This document shows, in pieces, positions 31,095 to 39,989 of a stretch of DNA of 64,000 bases. This stretch comes from HGM04593 sp045660825 (GTDB taxonomy: Bacteria > Bacteroidota > Bacteroidia > Bacteroidales > Bacteroidaceae). Under the pieces are notes generated by a model. That model saw only the letters and a program-made list of their open reading frames with translations. It had not been told where the DNA came from and made no database searches. Position 1 is the stretch's first letter. The number at the start of each line of letters is the position of its first letter. Location of the stretch: contig JAZREN010000045.1 of assembly GCA_045660825.1 (NCBI GenBank), positions 1 through 64,000 of the forward strand, written 5' to 3'. The position numbers and the translations under genes were made by a program.

Positions 31095-33923
31095 ATGGAC
31101 AAGTTATTTCTTCTCGATGCATATGCACTTATATACCGTGCTTATTATGCATTTATAAAGAACCCAAGAATAAATTCAAAAGGTTTCAATACATCGGCCA
31201 TCATGGGTTTCATCAACACCCTTGAGGATGTATTGAAAAAAGAGAACCCGACCCACATAGGTATAGCATTTGACCCCAAGGGACCTACTTTCCGTCATGT
31301 GGCCTTTGAGCAGTACAAGGCTCAGCGCGAGGAGACACCCGAGGTTATCAGGGAGTCTGTACCTGTCATCAAAGAGTTTATCAAGGCATATAATATTCCC
31401 ATTTTCGAGGTTCCCGGTTTTGAGGCCGATGATGTTATCGGCACACTTGCAAAACAGGCGGAGAAAAGGGGAATAATCACATATATGATGACCCCCGACA
31501 AGGACTATGGCCAATTGGTTTCTGAGACAACATTTATCTATCGTCCAAAATATGGTGACAAGGAATTTGAGGTGATGGGTGTTGAGAGGGTGAAGGAGAA
31601 ATTCGGTATTGAGACAACTGAACAGGTTATAGATCTTCTTGGATTGATGGGCGATTCAAGTGATAACATTCCTGGTTGTCCGGGTGTCGGTGAAAAGACA
31701 GCACAAAAACTTATTGCCCAATTCGGCAGCATTGAAAACATGCTTGCCAACAGTGGTGAACTGAAAGGAGCGTTAAAGACAAAGGTTGAGGAAAACAAGG
31801 AACAGATTCTGTTCAGTAAATTTCTTGCTACCATCAAGACCGATGTTCCCATTGAACTCGACATGCAGAGTCTGAAACGTGAGCAACCGAACGAAGAGGA
31901 GCTTTCAAGACTTTTCAGCTTTTACGAGTTACGTGCTTTAAAGGAGAGGGTGATTAAGAACCAGCAGGCTCCGTCACTTTTTGACGAAGCGTCATCAGTT
32001 GTAACACCTGTTTCTGCATCGAACAAAAAAAGTCCAAAACACGACCCTCTTCAAGGCTCTCTCTTTGATTTTTTTGCGACCGAAGATACGGGCGGTGAAA
32101 AAAAATCGAGCCATTTGACGTTAAAAGATATACAACACGTATATAAACTCGTTGAAACAGAGGAAGATATAGCTTCTTTGGTCCTTGCTTTGAAAAAATG
32201 CAAAACAGTGTGCTTTGACACTGAAACTACAAGCGCTGTGGCACTTGATGCCGAATTGGTGGGTTTGAGCCTTTCGGTGAAGGAGAATGAAGCTTTTTAC
32301 ATAACAATGCCGGCCGAAAGGGAAAAAGTGTTGGCGCGCCTTGAATTGTTAAGGGGAATTTTCGAAAACGAGGAGATTGAGAAAGTCGGTCAAAACTTGA
32401 AATACGATATAACAGTCTTAGCCAACTATGGCATCGATGTGCGCGGAAAACTTTTCGATACCATGATAGCCCATTATGTCTTGCAGCCTGAGTTATTCCA
32501 CGGAATGGACTATCTTGCCGAAATATATCTCGACTATGAAACAATAAGGATAGAGGAACTCATTGGTGAGAAGGGACGTGGTCAAAAGAATATGCGCGAC
32601 ATCTCCCCTACCCTTGTGTGTGACTATGCATGCGAGGATGCCGATGTTACTCTAAAATTAAAGAATATTCTGCAGGAAGAATTGAAGAAGGCGGATGTTG
32701 AGGATTTGTTCTATAATATTGAAATGCCTCTTGTTCCTGTACTGGCATACATGGAGCGTAATGGTGCAAGAATTGACACCACGGCTCTCAAAGATACATC
32801 TGTTCTCTTCAGCAAGCGTCTTGCCGACATTGAGGAGCAGATATATTCGCTTGCCGGCGAGCCATTCAACATTGCATCGCCAAAGCAGGTAGGTGATATT
32901 CTATTTGGCAAGCTAAAGATTGTCGACAAACCCAAAAAGACAAAGACCGGTCAGTTTGTGACATCGGAAGAGGTGCTTGCACAGTTGCAGAACCGCCACC
33001 CTATTGTAAAGGATATACTCCAGTACCGTGGATTGAAAAAACTACTCAGCACATACATTGACGCTTTGCCCGAACTGGTGAATCCACGTAGTGGCAAGAT
33101 ACATACATCATATAACCAGACTGTCACAGCCACAGGTCGTTTGAGTTCAAGCAACCCGAACCTGCAGAACATTCCTATCCGCGACGAGGATGGTAAGGAG
33201 GTGCGTAAGGCTTTTGTGCCCGATGAAGGTTGCCTGTTCCTCTCAGTCGACTACTCGCAAATCGAGCTGCGTATCATGGCGCATTTGAGTGGCGACAAGA
33301 ATATGATTGAGGATTTCCGCAGTGGTTATGACATCCATGCGGCAACAGCAGCAAAGGTATATAAGAAGTCATTGGAAGAGGTTACAAAGGATGAACGCCG
33401 CAAGGCTAAAGTGGCTAATTTTGGTATAATATACGGCATTTCGGTCTTTGGTCTTGCCGAGAGAATGAACGTTGACCGTCGCGAGGCAAAGGAACTTATC
33501 GAAAACTATTTTGCCACATACAGCGGAGTGCAGCAGTATATTGAGAACTGCAAGCAGGATGCAAAGGAAAAGGGATATGTGGAGACCATATACCACCGCA
33601 AGCGCTACTTGCCCGATATCAATTCGCATAATGCTGTCGTGCGCGGTTATGCCGAGCGAAATGCCGTCAATGCGCCAATCCAGGGTAGTGCAGCCGACAT
33701 AATAAAGGTTGCAATGATTAACATATACAAGCGATTCAAGGCCGCTTCCTTGAAATCGACAATGATTCTTCAGGTGCATGACGAGTTGAACTTCAACGTA
33801 TACCCTGATGAAAAGAATATTGTGCTTGATATTGTGACCAATGAGATGCAGAATGCTATAGCATTGAGTGTACCATTGATTGCCGACTATGGTTGGGGAG
33901 TGAATTGGTTAGAGGCTCATTAA
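31095..33923 (+). CDS. polA: DNA polymerase I
   Basis: The 942-residue protein has three domains. The 5' nuclease (about residues 1-290) has LLDAYALIYRAYYA, GFEADDVIGTLA and GDSSDNIPGCPGVGEKTA. The 3'-5' exonuclease (about 345-520) keeps the acidic residues in CFDTETTS and is probably active. The polymerase has motif A (FLSVDYSQIELRIMAHLSG), motif B (RRKAKVANFGIIYGIS) and motif C (LQVHDELNF). It fills gaps in repair and removes RNA primers on the lagging strand. The acyltransferase gene follows after 10 bp. Confidence 0.98.
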   Translation: MDKLFLLDAYALIYRAYYAFIKNPRINSKGFNTSAIMGFINTLEDVLKKENPTHIGIAFDPKGPTFRHVAFEQYKAQREETPEVIRESVPVIKEFIKAYNIPIFEVPGFEADDVIGTLAKQAEKRGIITYMMTPDKDYGQLVSETTFIYRPKYGDKEFEVMGVERVKEKFGIETTEQVIDLLGLMGDSSDNIPGCPGVGEKTAQKLIAQFGSIENMLANSGELKGALKTKVEENKEQILFSKFLATIKTDVPIELDMQSLKREQPNEEELSRLFSFYELRALKERVIKNQQAPSLFDEASSVVTPVSASNKKSPKHDPLQGSLFDFFATEDTGGEKKSSHLTLKDIQHVYKLVETEEDIASLVLALKKCKTVCFDTETTSAVALDAELVGLSLSVKENEAFYITMPAEREKVLARLELLRGIFENEEIEKVGQNLKYDITVLANYGIDVRGKLFDTMIAHYVLQPELFHGMDYLAEIYLDYETIRIEELIGEKGRGQKNMRDISPTLVCDYACEDADVTLKLKNILQEELKKADVEDLFYNIEMPLVPVLAYMERNGARIDTTALKDTSVLFSKRLADIEEQIYSLAGEPFNIASPKQVGDILFGKLKIVDKPKKTKTGQFVTSEEVLAQLQNRHPIVKDILQYRGLKKLLSTYIDALPELVNPRSGKIHTSYNQTVTATGRLSSSNPNLQNIPIRDEDGKEVRKAFVPDEGCLFLSVDYSQIELRIMAHLSGDKNMIEDFRSGYDIHAATAAKVYKKSLEEVTKDERRKAKVANFGIIYGISVFGLAERMNVDRREAKELIENYFATYSGVQQYIENCKQDAKEKGYVETIYHRKRYLPDINSHNAVVRGYAERNAVNAPIQGSAADIIKVAMINIYKRFKAASLKSTMILQVHDELNFNVYPDEKNIVLDIVTNEMQNAIALSVPLIADYGWGVNWLEAH

Positions 33924-33933
33924 AAGGTTATAA

Positions 33934-35010
33934 ATGAGTAAACCTTACGATATTGAACAGATAAATGTAATGGCATGGCTACGGTTCCCGTTGATTATGG
34001 GAGTCGTGTTGGCTCATTGTAATCTGTATGCCATTATTACAAATTGGGAGGGTTGTGCTCCTGATTGGCCCGGGTGGGTAGTATATATATTCAAATATTT
34101 ATACCTGTTATTATTGCCAGCTCGTGTACCTACTCTTTTCATTATCTCCGGTTATTTCTTTTTCAGGTCACAAAAAGATAGGGATTTTCACTTTTTTATA
34201 GACAAGTACAAACGTAGGGTACACTCTTTGCTCATACCGTATTTGATCTGGAATGCTGTTGCCGTCATGCTTATGTATTTCAGATATGACGTCATTGCAG
34301 ACAATGACTATTCATTGACCGATTACTTAAGTGGTTTCTGGAGTTCTACCATCAATGGTAATGGCTTGCCGGCCAACAATCCACTTTGGTTCATGCGTGA
34401 TCTTATGGTTGTGAGTCTGATGGCTCCTGTGATAACTTGTCTTGTAAAAGGAAAATGTGGATTCTTGACAATAATATCTCTTGCTGTCTGTTATGCTATA
34501 AATATTGAAATTCCTGTTTGCGGAATAAGTATGGAAGCGATATTGTTTTTCTCCGTGGGTGCATATCTGGCAATCCACAGGGTGGATATCACATCTATTC
34601 CCCAAAAATGGGGTATAGCAATGCTGTTGCTATATATTCCTGTACAAGTTTACATGAATAGCCTTACTTCTGATTGTAAGTATATATATTGTTTTGACCT
34701 GTTTACAGATTGCATAAAAATAACAGCTGTCTTCTATCTTGTTTCATTTCTTTTCAAAAAGAATATTATTGGACCTACACCAAAATTGGGTAAAATATCT
34801 TTTCTGTTATATGCATTGCATGGTGTTATAATTGGTCCTATTATCATGGTATTATATAAATTGTCCGGTTGCACTGACAATCCTTTAATACTGCTTGGGA
34901 TATATATAATAACCCCAATCATAATATTTATGACAACAATAGTCGTGTATAGTATATTGACAAAATTTACCCCGAATATAGCTAAAGCTATAACAGGTAA
35001 TAGAGGGTAA
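33934..35010 (+). CDS. Acyltransferase 3 family membrane protein
   Basis: The 358-residue protein has about ten hydrophobic segments. The N terminus INVMAWLRFPLIMGVVLAHCN carries the His expected at the end of the first helix of the acyltransferase 3 family, although the usual RxxA/H spacing is only partly kept. LPARVPTLFIISGYFFF, PLWFMRDLMVVSLMAP and KISFLLYALHGVIIGP are further family-like segments. Members transfer acetyl or other acyl groups to sugars of surface polysaccharides. It sits 10 bp behind polA and may be translated from the same mRNA. The acceptor is unknown. Confidence 0.8.
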   Translation: MSKPYDIEQINVMAWLRFPLIMGVVLAHCNLYAIITNWEGCAPDWPGWVVYIFKYLYLLLLPARVPTLFIISGYFFFRSQKDRDFHFFIDKYKRRVHSLLIPYLIWNAVAVMLMYFRYDVIADNDYSLTDYLSGFWSSTINGNGLPANNPLWFMRDLMVVSLMAPVITCLVKGKCGFLTIISLAVCYAINIEIPVCGISMEAILFFSVGAYLAIHRVDITSIPQKWGIAMLLLYIPVQVYMNSLTSDCKYIYCFDLFTDCIKITAVFYLVSFLFKKNIIGPTPKLGKISFLLYALHGVIIGPIIMVLYKLSGCTDNPLILLGIYIITPIIIFMTTIVVYSILTKFTPNIAKAITGNRG

Positions 35011-35042
35011 TTTGATAGTACCGAAATATTTCACTACCTTTG
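35011..35042 (+). promoter_or_regulatory. Promoter of the ychF-lgt unit
   Basis: TACCTTTG (35035-35042) with TTTG exactly 20 bp upstream (35011-35014), a full consensus match. Confidence 0.65.
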
Positions 35043-35078
35043 CAGGACTTTTTCAAAACGATAAAATTTTATATTCAT

Positions 35079-36182
35079 ATGGCTTTAAAAGCAGGTATTG
35101 TTGGCTTGCCCAACGTTGGTAAATCCACACTCTTCAACTGTCTTTCAAGTGCAAAGGCACAGGCAGCAAACTTTCCGTTCTGTACAATTGATGCGCAGTT
35201 GGGACAGATTACCGTTCCCGATGAACGATTGAACAAGCTCGCAGAGCTCATTCACCCCGACCGTATTGTTCCCGCAACTTGTGATATCGTCGATATCGCT
35301 GGTCTTGTAAAGGGTGCAAGCAAGGGTGAGGGATTGGGTAACCAGTTCCTTGGAAACATCCGCGAGACCGATGCCATCATACACGTTCTCCGTTGTTTCG
35401 ATAATGACAACATTGTGCACGTTGACGGCTCGGTGAACCCTGTACGTGATAAGGAAATCATTGACCTTGAGCTCCAGTTCAAGGATCTTGATACTGTTGA
35501 GAACAAGATCAAGCGTGTGGAGAAGCAGGCGCGTGTTGGTGGTGACAAGCAGGCAAAGCTGGAGTATGATGTGCTCATGAAGTTCAAAGAGGCTCTTGAA
35601 GCCGGAAAATCGGCCCGTACAGTGACTTTTGACACAGATGACGAGCAACAGATTGCAAAAAACCTTTTCTTGCTTACATCAAAGCCTGTGCTTTATGTTT
35701 GTAACGTCGATGATACATCGGCAGCCAACGGCAACAAGTATGTCGATGCTGTCCGCGAAGCTATCAAGGACGAGAATGCCGAACTTCTTATCATTTCGGC
35801 ACAGACAGAGGCTGATATTGCCGAGCTCGAGAGTTATGAGGAGAAGCAGATGTTCCTTGAGGATATGGGCTTGAAGGAGTCGGGTTGCGATCGTCTCATC
35901 AAGGCTATTTACCACCTTCTTAACCTGCAGACATATATCACAGCCGGTGTAATGGAGGTTAGGGCGTGGACATTCCGCCGTGGTTGGAAGGCTCCACAGT
36001 GCGCAGGTGTAATCCACACCGATTTCGAGAAGGGCTTTATCCGTGCCGAGGTAATCAAGTACGAGGATTATATCAAATATGGCTCAGAGGCAGCTGTAAA
36101 GGAGGCTGGCAAAATGAGTGTCGAGGGCAAGGAGTATGTTGTACAGGACGGTGATATAATGCACTTCCGTTTTAACGTATAA
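35079..36182 (+). CDS. ychF: Redox-regulated ATPase/GTPase YchF (OLA1 family)
   Basis: The ATG at 35079 gives 367 residues starting MALKAGIVGLPNVGKSTLFN, the usual N terminus. The frame open from 35040 overlaps the promoter. Visible are the P-loop GLPNVGKST, switch region NFPFCTID, DIAGLVKGASKGEGLGNQFL, the altered G4 motif YVCNVDD (typical for ATP-preferring YchF), a coiled-coil insertion around residues 135-170 and a C-terminal TGS domain (VRAWTFRRGWKAPQCAGVIH). It binds ribosomes and is linked to stress responses. Confidence 0.97.
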   Translation: MALKAGIVGLPNVGKSTLFNCLSSAKAQAANFPFCTIDAQLGQITVPDERLNKLAELIHPDRIVPATCDIVDIAGLVKGASKGEGLGNQFLGNIRETDAIIHVLRCFDNDNIVHVDGSVNPVRDKEIIDLELQFKDLDTVENKIKRVEKQARVGGDKQAKLEYDVLMKFKEALEAGKSARTVTFDTDDEQQIAKNLFLLTSKPVLYVCNVDDTSAANGNKYVDAVREAIKDENAELLIISAQTEADIAELESYEEKQMFLEDMGLKESGCDRLIKAIYHLLNLQTYITAGVMEVRAWTFRRGWKAPQCAGVIHTDFEKGFIRAEVIKYEDYIKYGSEAAVKEAGKMSVEGKEYVVQDGDIMHFRFNV

Positions 36183-36187
36183 CGACT

Positions 36188-37015
36188 ATGAGCCTGATAG
36201 ACTGTGCTATTGTCTGGGATCCGTCGGTAAGCCTGTTTTCGGTCTTTGGTTTCGGAATCAGGTACTATTCACTCTGTTGGGTGATCGGTCTGCTTGGAGC
36301 ATACCTTATAGTCCAGAAATTGTATAAGAAGGGTAGTGTCAGTGAAGAACTTTTTGACCCTCTCTTCATGTATTGTTTCATCGGTATATTGGTTGGCGCA
36401 CGTTTGGGACATTGTCTCTTCTATCAGCCCGAATACTACCTGTCACACCCCGTTGAGATGCTGTTGCCAATAAAGAATACAGCCGATGGATGGGTGTTCA
36501 GTGGTTACGAGGGGCTTGCAAGCCATGGAGGTGTAATAGGTGTCATCATCGCTTTGATTCTTTACACAAGAAAGACAAAACTCACTATGGTGTGGACACT
36601 CGATAATATTGCCATTGCAGCTCCATTCTTCTCTGCTATGGTACGTATAGGTAATTTCATGAATAGCGAGATTATTGGTACCGAAACCGACCTGCCATGG
36701 GGAGTGATTTTTGTGCAGGCGGGCAAGACGGTGCCCCACCACCCTGCCCAATTATATGAGGCTATCGCCTATGCAATAATATTCCTGTTCGGATTGTTGC
36801 TCTACAAAAAATACAAGGCAAAAATCGGTACCGGATTGTTCATGGGTTACTGCCTGTTTACCATCTTCACATTCCGTTTCTTTGTGGAGTTCATCAAGGA
36901 GAATCAGGTGGCCTTTGAGGATGGCATGACATTGATAATGGGACAGTGGTTAAGTATTCCGCTTATAATTACAGGAGCTTATTTCATGATAAAGGGTATA
37001 AAAAAATCGGCATAA
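36188..37015 (+). CDS. lgt: Prolipoprotein diacylglyceryl transferase
   Basis: The 275-residue inner-membrane enzyme has seven hydrophobic segments, the signature VRIGNFMNSEIIGTETDLPWG with the essential arginine and asparagine, HPAQLYEA, and an early FGIRYYSL. It attaches diacylglycerol to the lipobox cysteine of prelipoproteins, the first step in maturing proteins such as the PepSY-like lipoprotein at 16.2 kb. It lies 5 bp after ychF and ends within a terminator hairpin. Confidence 0.96.
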   Translation: MSLIDCAIVWDPSVSLFSVFGFGIRYYSLCWVIGLLGAYLIVQKLYKKGSVSEELFDPLFMYCFIGILVGARLGHCLFYQPEYYLSHPVEMLLPIKNTADGWVFSGYEGLASHGGVIGVIIALILYTRKTKLTMVWTLDNIAIAAPFFSAMVRIGNFMNSEIIGTETDLPWGVIFVQAGKTVPHHPAQLYEAIAYAIIFLFGLLLYKKYKAKIGTGLFMGYCLFTIFTFRFFVEFIKENQVAFEDGMTLIMGQWLSIPLIITGAYFMIKGIKKSA

Positions 37016-37028
37016 GCCGATTTTTTTT
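37001..37028. terminator. Bidirectional terminator between lgt and catalase
   Basis: AAAAAATCGGC pairs with GCCGATTTTTT around ATAA, with T-runs on both strands. It overlaps the 3' ends of both converging genes. Confidence 0.85.
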
Positions 37029-38532
37029 ATTGTGTTACAGTTGTTGCAAGTCTTTCGGTTTCGCTCATTGCTGCAAGTCTCTCAACCTCTGTTATATCAA
37101 TTCCCATAGCTTTTGCAAGGCGAGCACCATAATCCTTGTCGGCAAGATAACAATGTGCCGCGTGGCGGTATTTTATATTGTCGGTAACCGGCATCATATC
37201 CTCTGCCGTATTTGCTATAAGTATATTTCTTTTATCCTCGGTCATGAGCCTGTACAGGTTACCGGGCTGGTAGAAACAGTCGTCTGTGCGGTCCTCATAG
37301 GGGTTATAGCGCATAGACTCACCTGTAACTGCCGAGTGTGCATACATTGCCGGTGCAGTCTTCCATTCACCGATACTGTTTGGCGAATAACCTTTTGTTG
37401 CACCATTGTTGCCATCTACGCGCATTGCGCCGTCGCGGTGAAAACTGTGAATTGGGCATTTGGCTCTGTTTACCGGTATCTGGTCGTGGTTTACACCAAG
37501 ACGGTAGCGCTGTGCATCGCCGTATGAGAAAAGCCTGCCTTGTAGTAGCTTGTCGGGCGAAAGTCCTATGCCCGGTACTATGTGAGCCGGGTTAAAAGCT
37601 GCCTGTTCAACTTCTGCAAAGTAGTTTGTGGGGTTGCGGTTCAGTTCCAAAATGCCTACTTCAATCAGCGGAAAATCCTTGTGGCTCCACACCTTTGTAA
37701 TGTCAAAAGGATTCTCTTTGTATGTGGCAGCCTGCTCTTCGGTCATAACCTGTATGTATAGTTTCCAGCGTGGAAAATCGCCCTTTTCTATTGCCGTGAA
37801 AAGGTCTCGTCCGTGGCTCTCACGGTCGTGTGCTATGATGGCTGCAGCCTCGCTGTTGCTTATATTCTTTATACCCTGCTGTGTGCGGAAATGGAATTTT
37901 ACCCATACCCGTTCACCATTTTTGTTTATGAGACTGTATGTGTGTGAACCGAAGCCGTGCATGTGGCGGTAAGAGGCCGGTATGCCACGGTCGGACATAA
38001 CGATGGTAATCTGGTGCAGAGCTTCGGGTAACATTGTCCAGAAATCCCAGTTGCTTTGCGGTGAGCGCAAATTTGTCTGTGGGTCGCGTTTTATTGCATG
38101 GTTAAGGTCGGGGAATTGCAACGGGTCGCGTAGAAAGAATACAGGTGTATTGTTACCAACCAAATCCCAGTTACCCTCGTCGGTGTAGAACTTGATGGCA
38201 AAACCACGTATATCACGCTCGGCATCGGCAGCTCCGCGTTCGCCTGCAACAGTTGAGAAACGCACAAAAACATCGGTCTTTTTGCCTATTTTTGAAAAGA
38301 GTGATGCACAACTGTAACGGGTAATGTCATTTGTCACTGTAAAGCAGCCGAAGGCTCCACTACCCTTTGCATGCATGCGTCGTTCAGGTATTACCTCACG
38401 GTCGAAATGTGCAAGTTTTTCGAGCAACCAGTTATCTTCGAGCAGTATAGGTCCACGCTCCCCGGCTGTGAGCGAGTTTGTGTTGTCGGGCACACGCGCA
38501 CCCACCTCATTGGTCAAGAATTTCTTATCCAT
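37027..38532 (-). CDS. katA: Monofunctional heme catalase
   Basis: The 501-residue protein belongs to the small-subunit clade of typical catalases. Active-site residues are visible: distal H54 in ERRMHAKGSGAFGCF, the distal Asn in DLVGNNTPVFFLRDP, and the proximal heme tyrosine in RLFSYGDAQRYRLG. It breaks down hydrogen peroxide in the cytoplasm and needs heme, which many Bacteroidales must acquire from outside. There is no signal peptide. A 14-bp-stem hairpin with a T-run sits immediately in front of the start codon, so expression may be controlled in the leader. Confidence 0.97.
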   Translation of the reverse strand: MDKKFLTNEVGARVPDNTNSLTAGERGPILLEDNWLLEKLAHFDREVIPERRMHAKGSGAFGCFTVTNDITRYSCASLFSKIGKKTDVFVRFSTVAGERGAADAERDIRGFAIKFYTDEGNWDLVGNNTPVFFLRDPLQFPDLNHAIKRDPQTNLRSPQSNWDFWTMLPEALHQITIVMSDRGIPASYRHMHGFGSHTYSLINKNGERVWVKFHFRTQQGIKNISNSEAAAIIAHDRESHGRDLFTAIEKGDFPRWKLYIQVMTEEQAATYKENPFDITKVWSHKDFPLIEVGILELNRNPTNYFAEVEQAAFNPAHIVPGIGLSPDKLLQGRLFSYGDAQRYRLGVNHDQIPVNRAKCPIHSFHRDGAMRVDGNNGATKGYSPNSIGEWKTAPAMYAHSAVTGESMRYNPYEDRTDDCFYQPGNLYRLMTEDKRNILIANTAEDMMPVTDNIKYRHAAHCYLADKDYGARLAKAMGIDITEVERLAAMSETERLATTVTQ

Positions 38533-38534
38533 AA

Positions 38535-38577
38535 AAAAGGGTGTTAATTATTCATACAAAACTATTAACACCCTTTT
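38535..38577 (-). promoter_or_regulatory. Leader hairpin at the katA start codon
   Basis: AAAAGGGTGTTAAT (arms at 38535-38548 and 38564-38577) forms a perfect 14-bp inverted repeat with a 15-base loop. In katA mRNA it ends two bases before the AUG and is followed by U-rich sequence, like an attenuator placed at the translation start. It could also be a DNA operator for a peroxide-responsive regulator. No close consensus promoter was found, only TAATATTG at 38591-38598. Confidence 0.5.
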
Positions 38578-38646
38578 ATATAAGTTTGTTCAATATTATA
38601 TTTAGGTAATAATATATCAGTTGACCCATGCAGAGCATAGCATTAG

Positions 38647-38991
38647 TTATGCTCTTTTTTTATTGAAAAAAGTTCTTATATTCGTTTCAAATTCTATAAT
38701 GTTTTCTATGGCATCATCAATGAGATTTCCGACTAAATGCCTATTAATTATTAGAGAACCATTATATCTATAAACTGAAAAAGAACCATTAACTTCTTTT
38801 TTTATTAATTGTATAGCAGATACCCCCATAATAACTCCCTCTAATGTGTATCGTACATTTTCACGATATGACATATGTTGGTATTGCAACCAATACTCTA
38901 CATCATCAACTATTAAAAAACGTTTATAGTGTAAAGGGGCGTTGTTAAGCTGTACAGATATGTCGTAAATATTACTAATAAATGTGAACAT
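38647..38991 (-). CDS. Orphan AT-rich hypothetical protein
   Basis: I do not recognise this 114-residue protein. It is predicted soluble, without signal peptide or membrane helices. Its middle part, VDDVEYWLQYQHMSYRENVRYTLEGV, and the C-terminal NLIDDAIENIIEFETNIRTFF look like a mixed alpha/beta domain with a long final helix. Base composition is clearly more AT-rich than in the catalase and mutS genes on either side. It is divergent to the next AT-rich gene with an 84-bp gap, suggesting the two came together by transfer. Confidence 0.6.
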   Translation of the reverse strand: MFTFISNIYDISVQLNNAPLHYKRFLIVDDVEYWLQYQHMSYRENVRYTLEGVIMGVSAIQLIKKEVNGSFSVYRYNGSLIINRHLVGNLIDDAIENIIEFETNIRTFFNKKRA

Positions 38992-39075
38992 AATGATTTA
39001 TTCTGAAATTATAGAGCAAATATAGATAATAAATTCATTTATGTAGATATTTATTATAAAAAGGGGATAGGATTT

Positions 39076-39825
39076 ATGAACATAAAAGATGTATACAAGT
39101 ATTTAGATGCAAAATACCCTAAAGATTTCCCAATTCTTAAACCCAAAATTGATGAATTTTATCAACAACGAATAAAACCATATAGAATATTTAATCTAAT
39201 GTCACAATATATAGATTTAAAACCATATTGCAGTGCTTTAGATGTTCAAAATGGTGATATAATAGAATTTGTTAAGGCTGTAAAAATAGGAACATTCCTT
39301 AGAGCAAAGTTTAACAATGAAGAAACCTTTTCAATTATGCAGAAAACTTTAGTTTTTGAAGATAACAATATCTGTATATTTAAACCAACAAATTTTCAAG
39401 AATCATCAGTTATAGGTGAACCGATTTGTTGTTTTGCATATAGTCAAGAAAGATGGGATGAACATTATAATGGATACCAAGAAGCAATATATTATGTCTA
39501 TGATGTTATGAAAGAGGGGACACAGCATGATTTTGTGTCTATTACAGTCAGACCCAATGGCAGGGCATTAGTTCTAGACAAAGAGCATAATTGGTGGTCT
39601 AAGCAACAAAGTATACAGTATATTCAATCATTAGAAGAAGGTGCATCATATATTACTACCAAAGATGGGAAAACAATAAAAACTGAAAATAAAGAGTATA
39701 AAACAAATACAAATATGGCAAAGAAACAAGTAATTAGATTAACAGAAGGCGATTTACACAGAATCATTAAAGAATCTGTGAATAATATTCTTTCTAATAT
39801 TTGTAAATATTTGATTACTAAATAA
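39076..39825 (+). CDS. AT-rich hypothetical protein with a C-terminal RLTEGDLHRIIKES tail
   Basis: The 249-residue protein is not recognised as a whole. The middle section, CCFAYSQERWDEHYNGYQEAI followed by YYVYDVM and FVSITVRPNGRALVLDKEHN, resembles in style hypothetical proteins of Bacteroides phages (impression only). The last 36 residues start with an in-frame ATG at 39718 (MAKKQVIRLTEGDLHRII) and carry a short helical motif that I associate with many small or phage-related proteins in Bacteroidales. They look like an added module. There is no signal peptide. Composition is AT-rich, unlike its neighbours. A hairpin terminator follows the stop codon. Confidence 0.6.
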   Translation: MNIKDVYKYLDAKYPKDFPILKPKIDEFYQQRIKPYRIFNLMSQYIDLKPYCSALDVQNGDIIEFVKAVKIGTFLRAKFNNEETFSIMQKTLVFEDNNICIFKPTNFQESSVIGEPICCFAYSQERWDEHYNGYQEAIYYVYDVMKEGTQHDFVSITVRPNGRALVLDKEHNWWSKQQSIQYIQSLEEGASYITTKDGKTIKTENKEYKTNTNMAKKQVIRLTEGDLHRIIKESVNNILSNICKYLITK

Positions 39826-39827
39826 AA

Positions 39828-39864
39828 ATAGCAGTCAACCCTAAAATCGCGGGTTAACTGCTAT
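39828..39864 (+). terminator. Terminator after the AT-rich gene
   Basis: ATAGCAGTCAACCC pairs with GGGTTAACTGCTAT with one mismatch; the trailing sequence is AT-rich but not a pure T-run. Confidence 0.6.
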
Positions 39865-39927
39865 ATTATTGCCTATATTTATGTATTGGGATTTGCCATA
39901 TTTGTCATCTCTGCTATTTTGTTTTCA

Positions 39928-39962
39928 GATCCCTCGTCGCTACGCTCTGTCGGGATGACAAG
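39928..39962. repeat. REP-like hairpin element
   Basis: AGATCCCTCGTCGCTACGCT continues into CTGTCGGGATGACA. The outer bases ATCCC/GGGAT pair. In translation it gives DPSSLRSVGMTS, typical for dispersed intergenic repeats of Bacteroidota. It lies 28 bp beyond the mutS stop codon. Confidence 0.55.
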
Positions 39963-39989
39963 TTCGCGTTTGTACATGGATTATTTACG

